NCBI GenBank assembly: GCA_038043185.1
Contig: JBBTCO010000010.1
Span: 9,548 to 73,547, forward strand
Direction: 5' to 3'
Source of the DNA: UBA5009 sp038043185
GTDB taxonomy: Bacteria > Bdellovibrionota > Bdellovibrionia > Bdellovibrionales > Bdellovibrionaceae
Length of the DNA: 64,000 nt
Positions 42,361-50,500 of the stretch are shown here, piece by piece (positions within the stretch are counted from its first letter, which is position 1; the number at the start of each line of letters is the position of its first letter). Under the pieces are notes generated by a model that was not told where the DNA came from, made no database searches, and worked only from the letters and a program-made list of their open reading frames with translations. The translations under genes and the position numbers were made by a program.

Positions 42361-43485
42361 ATGAAAAATCATAACGGCATCACTGTATTAAGTGAATATA
42401 CGCCATCCGACCGAGCCAAAAAAATTCCCTATTTTTCTGGCTCGGATTTTCAAATTTTTAAAATCATACTTATTATATCGATTTTGGCATTGGCTGCGCT
42501 GTTTTTACCCTTTGCTAAATCTGCGGTTCTTGCCTTGATATTTTCGTTTGCTCTACTTGAGGCCAAAGAACGAGTAAAAAAATTATCAAAAAATAAAAAA
42601 ATTCTTTTTTTTACAGCAGCTGGAGCACTTGTTCTTGTAATTATAACGGTGGCTACTGCCATGATGAATCGAATCTTAACTGTTGTGGATATAGTGGCAG
42701 ATCCGGCTGCTTTAGAGAGATATAAATTAAAGATTTCAGAATTGCTTTTGCCGACTCAGCAATTTTTTAAGGGATATGTTTCAGGCTTATTGCAGCGACT
42801 TGATAAAACCGGAACAATCGAAACTAAACTTACGGAGTCAGGAAGTCATCTTGGAGATTCGGCCGTGCAATACGCGATCAAATTGCTTTCTGAAATTCCC
42901 TACAGTTTAATTCAGTTTTTCTTTTTTATTTTCTTCTTCTTTTTTTTAATTCGGAAATTGAATTCGAAAAATTTATTCGGGGGGCTCCTTTTTTTAAAGA
43001 AAAACAGCAGGACCTTGCAGTTTCTAATCACAACCGCGCGAAGCAGTGGCTATAACACAATGGTGTCAATGGTATTAACCGCCTTTGCTCAGTCTTCGCT
43101 GTTAACAATAGGCACATTGATTATTGGAATGAATGCTTGGCCTATTGTTTTTGTCGCAGCACTTTTTTCGGCGATGATTCCGCTTGTTGGGTTATTACCG
43201 GTTTCAATAATTTGTGTCATTTATGCAGAGTCAGAGTTAGGCATTCAAAAAGCAGTAATCATGTTGTGTTTTAGTTTAGCAGCTTCTGTTGCCGATAATA
43301 TTTTACGCACGTTTTTAATAAGTGGTAATGATACTTCATTAAATCCCGTGCTTTGTTTTTTTGCTATTGTCGGTTCCTTGCTTACTTTTGGATTTTCCGG
43401 GTTGTTTATTGGTCCTTTTATTCTGGTATTCGCGTCCTTAGTTTTTAAAAAGTACAAAACAGTGCAATATCTTTCAAACCTCTAA
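42361..43485 (+). CDS. AI-2E family transporter (PerM/YdiK type)
   Basis: The 374-residue integral membrane protein has about eight hydrophobic segments, including one with an almost unbroken Phe/Ile run near 180-198. The C-terminal half has the family features LTIGTLIIGMNAWPIVFVAA, FSAMIPLVGLLPV, and FSGLFIGPFILV. AI-2E/PerM proteins are a transporter family with several proposed substrates; AI-2 export is only one. It starts 13 nt after the barrel gene. No luxS is present in the window. Confidence 0.87.
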   Translation: MKNHNGITVLSEYTPSDRAKKIPYFSGSDFQIFKIILIISILALAALFLPFAKSAVLALIFSFALLEAKERVKKLSKNKKILFFTAAGALVLVIITVATAMMNRILTVVDIVADPAALERYKLKISELLLPTQQFFKGYVSGLLQRLDKTGTIETKLTESGSHLGDSAVQYAIKLLSEIPYSLIQFFFFIFFFFFLIRKLNSKNLFGGLLFLKKNSRTLQFLITTARSSGYNTMVSMVLTAFAQSSLLTIGTLIIGMNAWPIVFVAALFSAMIPLVGLLPVSIICVIYAESELGIQKAVIMLCFSLAASVADNILRTFLISGNDTSLNPVLCFFAIVGSLLTFGFSGLFIGPFILVFASLVFKKYKTVQYLSNL

Positions 43486-43648
43486 TTTAAATTGTTCAGA
43501 ATATTTCCTTTAAACTCCCTTTTTTCCCCAACACAAGAGCAAAAAACAGCTGTAATAGAATACTGTTAAATTCACAGCCGGCCCAATCCTTGCTTAAACA
43601 ATATTCGTTACGATGATGTGGAAAGTTTAAATATAAAAGGAGAACGTA

Positions 43649-44203
43649 ATGAGTTTTAAAAATGAATTGAAAGTAGCTGGATTGACAGTTTTGTTGTGTG
43701 CGGGTTGTGCAAATAGACCTCACAAAACCGAAGAGTCAAAAGCTGATGCGGTTATTAATTCTGCAGCAAATGTTGCACAGGCACACAGTTTCGTGGAAAT
43801 AGAATTTGATAAAGGAAGTGCATCTTTATCTGAAAACGCTAAAACTTCTTTGAAGTCTGTACTTGACCAAGCTCGAAGCGCGGGATCAATAGACGAAGTT
43901 CTGGTACTTTCTTGGGCCGATGACGAGTATCCTTCAAAAAATTTGAAGCAGCTTCCAAAAAACCAGCGCGAACTTGCGAAAAACAGAAATAAGGCCGTAG
44001 AGACCTATATCAAAACGATGAAAAACGTCGACGTGGATTCTTATAATATGGCTGAGCAGCCAAATCTGTTTTCAAAATGGTTTAATACTTCAGACAACAA
44101 ATTAAAAAGTTCATTTATCGCAGCTGGCTTACCAACAACTGCCGATGATCCACAAAATCCTAAAAAGGCATCCCACTCGGTTATTCTAGTAAAAGTAGAA
44201 TAA
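43649..44203 (+). CDS. OmpA-like lipoprotein
   Basis: The 184-residue product has a lipoprotein-type signal (TVLLCAGCANR, lipidated Cys at about 23; the Cys at -3 is unusual). The region VEIEFDKGSASLSENAKTSL matches the OmpA C-terminal peptidoglycan-binding domain, but the following portion diverges from the canonical NRRV motif (ELAKNRNKAVETYIK is its likely counterpart). AAAGGAGAACGT precedes the ATG. It is followed by a clear terminator. Confidence 0.75.
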   Translation: MSFKNELKVAGLTVLLCAGCANRPHKTEESKADAVINSAANVAQAHSFVEIEFDKGSASLSENAKTSLKSVLDQARSAGSIDEVLVLSWADDEYPSKNLKQLPKNQRELAKNRNKAVETYIKTMKNVDVDSYNMAEQPNLFSKWFNTSDNKLKSSFIAAGLPTTADDPQNPKKASHSVILVKVE

Positions 44204-44215
44204 CATTCCCCCAGG

Positions 44216-44249
44216 CAAGAGAGTTAAATCTCTCTTGTCTTTCTTTTTT
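44216..44249 (+). terminator. rho-independent terminator after OmpA-like lipoprotein
   Basis: CAAGAGAG (44216-44223) pairs with CTCTCTTG (44230-44237) around a 6-nt loop, followed by TCTTTCTTTTTT. It lies 12 nt after the stop. Confidence 0.85.
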
Positions 44250-44504
44250 GTTATTGGGCTTCGAGCTCTCATTTTTTTCTTGCTCTAAGTCAACGGTTTG
44301 ACGAATTTATAGTGGCTAAACTCACTAAAGTTAAAGGGTGTCCAACTCATTCATTTGCTGAAAACTAGAGTTAATGAATGAGTTGGGCTCGATGAGGGGT
44401 GATTCGAAGTATTCGATAATGCAACTGGTACTCGAGGCAAATTTATGGTCAACTGGGCCTTAAAGACTCATATTCCCTTATAGGGCAATAGCTGGCGAGA
44501 CAAA
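44250..44504 (+). promoter_or_regulatory. leader of the glucan synthase gene with perfect 14-bp inverted repeat
   Basis: This is the longest gene-free stretch. It contains a perfect 14-bp inverted repeat (44342-44355 with 44373-44386, loop 17 nt; arms CCAACTCATTCATT and AATGAATGAGTTGG) about 120 nt before the start codon. It has no T-run. A TTGACG box lies at 44298 without a good -10 partner. No gene is seen in this stretch. The repeat may be an operator or an RNA hairpin controlling the large gene. Confidence 0.6.
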
Positions 44505-47500
44505 ATGACTGACATTGTTAATGACAAAATTGAATATCCTATTAAAGGCGAGATCTACAGCGTCGAAAGACTCGAAGAGTATGCGGCGTATTTAGCGACT
44601 GAGCTTAAGCTCAGTGATAATCCTAAAATCAGTCAACCGCTTTTGCCGCGAATGCGCGAAAATGGTGTCAAACTTTTGGTTTCCTATCGTGCGTTAACTG
44701 AAGCAATTCACAGAAAAGACAGTTTGCCTCCGGCTGCAGAATGGTTGACCGATAATTTTCATATTGTTGAAGATCAGCTTCGTGAAATCCAGGAAGATTT
44801 GCCGCCGGCTTTTTACAAAGAGCTACCAAAAATTGCTTTGGGAGAATTGACGGGCTATCCTCGCATTTATGCGATCGCATTGGCTTTAATCGCTCATACG
44901 GATAGTTATTTAGAACCAGAAACCATTCGCAGGTTTGTCCACGCCTATCAAAAGATTTCTCCTTTAAATATCGGTGAGCTTTGGGCGCTAGCCATTACAT
45001 TAAGACTTGTCCTTGTCGAAAACTTACGCCGTATCGCGATTCGTATTGTTGTGGATCATGAACAAAGAAATGAAGCCAATAAGTTTGCTGACCAACTTTT
45101 TGAAGCTGTAGAAGATAAAATTAAGTTTCAAGCTTTAGTGTCAGAGCTTCCGCTTGGGCATCGATCAACTGTTCAAGATGATCGGGCGTACGTAGCACAA
45201 ATTGCAAAACGTCTGAGGGACCAGGAGCCTGAGCTTTGGCCAGCACTGGAGCATTTGGAAAAATATTTAGCTAAGAAAAATTCTTCAACCGAACAGGTGA
45301 TAGATCTTTCACATCAACTTCAAGCCACAAGTCAAGTCACTGTGGCGAATATTATTACAAGTATGCGTTTAATTTCGGGCTTAAACTGGCGAGATTTTTT
45401 TGAAAGTCTTAGCCTTGTAGATCGAGTTTTAGAAAAAGACCTGATCTATGGCAAAATGGATTTCTTAACTCGAGACAGATACCGTCATGTTATAGAAAAA
45501 ATCAGTAAAAGAACTCATGTTTCAGAAATTGAAATTGCGGAATATGCAGTTCAATTGTCAAAAACAGCACAGGCAAATAATCCTCGGGATATAAAACAAT
45601 CCCATGTTGGCTATTACCTTATCGGTGCTGGCGCAGAAACGCTCGAAAAGAAATTTAACTATAAAACACGAACTAAAGTTTTGCATTTTGCTCTTTCACA
45701 TCCCAATTTTGTTTATTTTGGCCTGATGGGAATTTTTTTGTTTATGTCTTGCGCTGGTCCTTTTTATTATTCAGTCACTCACGGGGCGCTTCTTCCATTT
45801 CTCATTGTCATAGGTTTACTGATCGTTATTCCTTGCAGTGAGCTTGCTCTCTGTTTAACAAACCTTATTTTAACGTACAGTATTCGTCCTCAGAACCTAC
45901 CAAAGTTAGATCTGTCATTGGGCATCCCTCAAAAATCTCGTAGCATGGTTGTCATTCCTTGCATGCTTGCTGGTGCTCAAATGATCCAAGAATTGCTAGA
46001 AAAAATTGAAATTCATTATCTAGGAAATGCTGATCCTCAACTTTTCTTTGCCTTACTTACTGATTTTACAGATGCACCGACCGAATCTTTATTAGAAGAT
46101 GATGTTCATCTTCAATTGGTTTTGGATGGCATCAATAATTTGAATCGAAAATATGCGGATAAAGACGGTGATCGTTTTTTTCTTTTTCATCGCCATCGAC
46201 AGTGGAATGAATCGGAAAAAACATGGATGGGTTGGGAAAGAAAACGTGGGAAAATTCACGAATTTAACCGGCTCCTTCGTGGAGATGAAAAGACAAGCAT
46301 TATTGTTGCTACAGCAGAAGTTCCATTCTTAGCAACAATCCGTTATGTAATTACTTTGGATGCTGATACTCAGTTGCCCAGGGATTCCGCAAGAAGAATG
46401 ATTGGAACAATTATTCATCCACTCAATCAGGCTTATTTTGATAAAATCTTGGGACGAGTGACCGAAGGCTACGGGGTTCTTCAGCCTCGTATTGGAATAT
46501 CTCTCGAGAGTTCTGCGAGATCTTTTTTTGCAAAAGTATTTTCGGGTTATACGGGAATCGATCCCTACACAACTGCGGTCTCTGAGATTTACCAAGATCT
46601 TTTTCAAGAAGGCAGTTATACGGGAAAAGGAATTTATGATGTCGATGCTTTTGAAGCAGCACTACAAAATCGAGCACCAGAAAACACTATTTTAAGCCAT
46701 GATTTATTCGAGGGAATATATTCCCGAGCCGGTCTTTTGACTGATGTCGAGTTATTAGATGATTATCCGCAAAGTTATCACACTTTTTTTACCAGACAGC
46801 ATCGCTGGACCCGGGGCGATTGGCAAATCGCTGCATGGATTCTTCCTTTCGTCAGAAATACGCAGAAACAATGGATTCGAAATGAAATTCCATTAATTTC
46901 GAAGTGGAAGATCTTTGATAATTTAAGACGCAGCCTTGTAGCTCCTTTTACTTTTCTTTGGTTTGTTTTTGCGTGGACTGTATTTCCGGGTTCGCCTCTA
47001 TTTTGGCTGGGCTATGCGCTTTTCATTGTTATTTTTCCGGCTGTGGTGCCACCGGTGATTGGTGCCCTCTTTCATTATTTTGAAAATCAATCGTCTCGAG
47101 TTTCGACGACCGATATGAAAATAAAGGTCAACCTGTTGCAAGTTCTTTTCCATATTGTATTTCTTGCACATCAAGCTTACATACAGTCCGACGCTATTTT
47201 GCGTGTGATGTATCGTAAATTTATATCTCAAACTCAATTGCTTGAATGGGTGACAGCGGCTCAAGCCGAGAGTCAAAAAAATAAGTCCAAGCGACCTTTT
47301 TGGCAAACGAGTTGGCCCACCGAAATTCTGTTAGTTGGTACACTTTTTTTATTTTTTACCACGGCATCCTCGTTAGTGGGTCTCTCGCTTGTTTTTATTT
47401 TTTTGTGGAGCTGTTATCCGCTGATTGGTCACTTGATTAGTCGAAGATTAATTCGCACCAGAAAATCATTAAGTATTGATGATCAATTGCTGATGCGCCA

Positions 47501-50500
47501 GATTGCGCGACGAACCTGGCATTATTTTGAAACTTTCGTTGGTGCTGAAGACAATTGGCTTCCGCCGGATAATCATCAAGAGCTTCCACAGGCATTAACG
47601 GCTCATCGTACTTCACCGACAAATATAGGACTCTATCTTCTTTCCTTAGTTTCGGCTCGTGACTTTGGTTATTTGAGTGCTGCAAAATTTGTTCGTTCCC
47701 TTGGATTAACATTAGAGACGCTACAGAAGTTAGAAGGGCATGAAGGACACTATTTTAATTGGTATGATACGAAAACATTGGAACCTCTCAATCCAAAATA
47801 TGTTTCGACTGTGGATAGCGGAAATCTTGCCGGCTATTTTCTGACCTGCCAACAAGCCTGTCTTGAAATTCCAAATTATTTTTTAATAGAAACAGAAATG
47901 CTTGAGGGGCTCAACGATATCATTTTAATTATAGATAGTGAAATTCGGGCAATGGATGAAAATCATCACGAATTGCTTCGTGAGTTTTCTAATTTTCGAT
48001 TACTTCTTTCACCGCCTCCAAACAATACTTTTTCTAACTGGGCTTCGCTTCTGGAAACTCTCAATAATTCTTTGGGAAATATCAGAAAAAATATTTTAAA
48101 TTTTAAAAAGAACCAAACTGAAAAAGACTTTAAGTGCATCTTTGAATGGATAGATTGTGCCTTGACCCAAATTCGTGAAGTTCAAAACGACATCACATCT
48201 CTTGCGCCTTGGACGATAAATCAATTTCGTGATCTAGGTGCAAAACTTGAAAAAAAATCTGGGCCGCTACTGGGGCAATGGGAAAATTTAGTTAAGCTAT
48301 TGGATAGAAATATTTCTTTGTCAGCCATCTCTGAGGGCGATAAAAAGGGACTGCTGCAAGTTCAAGATTTGATTCAAGCGCTGCAAAACAAAGAATCAGA
48401 TTCATCTTTATTATTCAAAGAGCTTTCCGATTTTGCAGAGTCTTTAAATCAGAGAAAACAAACTATCCAAGAGCTTTTAGATAAGGCCGAGGCTGCAGCC
48501 CATTTCATGGACCAAAAATTTAAAGATATGCGTTTTGATTTCTTGTTGGACAAGAATCGGGGTGTATTCACAATTGGTTACAGTGTTACAGATGGAAAGT
48601 TTGACAGTGGACTTTACGATCTTTTAGCTTCGGAATCCCGCTTAGCCAGTTTTGTCGCTATTGCAAAGGGAGAAGTCATACAAGAGCATTGGTTTCGCTT
48701 GGGTCGTCAACTTGTTCCCATTGAAGGTGGACGGGCGCTGATCTCTTGGACAGCATCCATGTTCGAATATCTGATGCCTCTTTTGGTTATGCGTGATTAT
48801 GAAAACACTCTACTTAATGAAACCCTTCGCACTGTTATTTTGCGACAAATCAGCTATGGTCGGGAACACAATGTTCCTTGGGGCGTGTCGGAAGCGGGTT
48901 ACAATGCCCGAGATCTTCAACTGAATTACCAGTATGGTCCATTTGGAATTCCCGGGTTGGGATTGAAGCGGGGATTAAGCCATGATTTGGTTATTTCGCC
49001 CTACTCTACTTTTTTAGTCGCTATGGTGGATCCTGAAGCAGCCTTAGATAACGCGAAACATCTGATTAATAATAAAATTTTAGCCTCCTACGGATTTTAC
49101 GAGGCTATCGATTACACTTCCGAGCGTCTTCCAGAAAATCAAAAATTTGCCGTTATAAAATCTTTTATGGCCCATCATCAAGGAATGAGTTTTGTGGCTA
49201 TTAACAACGTGATTAATAATAATATTATTCAAGATCGATTTCATAATGACACCCGTGTGCGAGCAACGCGGTTGTTGTTGCAAGAAAGAATTCCTCAAAG
49301 AGTTGTTCCCGTTTTGCCAAAAGCTGCGGAAATAGAGTTAGAGGGCGAATCTCAATCCGCAATAAATTCTTTTATCCGAACCTACACCAGTGCCAGCAGC
49401 GCTACGCCTCGAATTCAACTTCTTTCTAATCGAAATTATTCGATAATGATTTCAACAAGTGGGGCCGGTTATTCGAAATGCGGTGACGTTGCGGTGACCA
49501 GATGGAAAGAAGATGCCACTCGGGACAATTGGGGAAGTTTTATTTTTATCAAAGATCTGCTTGAAAAAAATATTTGGTCCGCGACTTATCAACCTTTTAC
49601 TCAAATTCCAGAATCTTACCAAGTCACATTTGGGGAAGAAAAAGTGGAATTCCAACGTCGTGACGGAGACATTTCTAGCTACACGCAAATTCTGGTGGCT
49701 CCCGAAGACAATGTTGAAATTCGTCATGTGACCTTAACCAATCATTCGGACGAACCACGTATCATTGAATTGACCAGTTATTTGGAACCAGTTTTAGGGC
49801 CGGCAGCGAATGACCTAGATCACATGGCCTTCAGTAAACTGTTTATTCAAACCGAGTTCTTATCCTCGAGAAATGCCCTTTTAGGGAAACGTCGAAAAAG
49901 ATCAAGTCATGATAAAGAAAATTGGGGATTGCACGTTGTGGTCAGCGATTGTGAATTAGTTTCAGAAGTGCAATATGAAACAGATCGCGCTCAATTTATT
50001 GGTCGCGGTCGTAATTTAAGTAACGCTAGCGCCCTCTTTGAAAGGCAAAAACTTTCAAATGTCTGTGGTGCTACATTAGATCCAATTATGTCACTTCGAG
50101 TTCAAGTGCAAGTTCCTGCAAATGGGAAAGCGCAAGTGGCTTTCTCGACAGGAGTAGCTTCGACCCGAGAACATGCTTTAGAGTTAGCTGATCGGTACCA
50201 TGACATTCATTCATTTGAACGTGAATGTAAATTGGCATGGACAAAATCCCAAGTGGATATGAGACATCTTAATATCGATGCGGAAACAGCCTATCTTTAT
50301 CAGCGCATTGCCGAACGAATCTTATATTCAGAGCCATCTTTACGACCTCCGGCCCATCAACGAGCATTGAATACCAACGTGCAGTCCAGCTTGTGGCCAA
50401 GTGGGATTAGTGGAGATTTACCCATTGTGGTCGTACGAATTGATGATCAAAAAGATATGCTCGTTATTCGAAAACTTTTGCGATGTCACGAGTACTTGCG

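Noticed and set aside
42361..43485. Quorum-sensing AI-2 exporter claim
   Set aside because: The family name reflects one member only; no luxS or other AI-2 gene is seen here.
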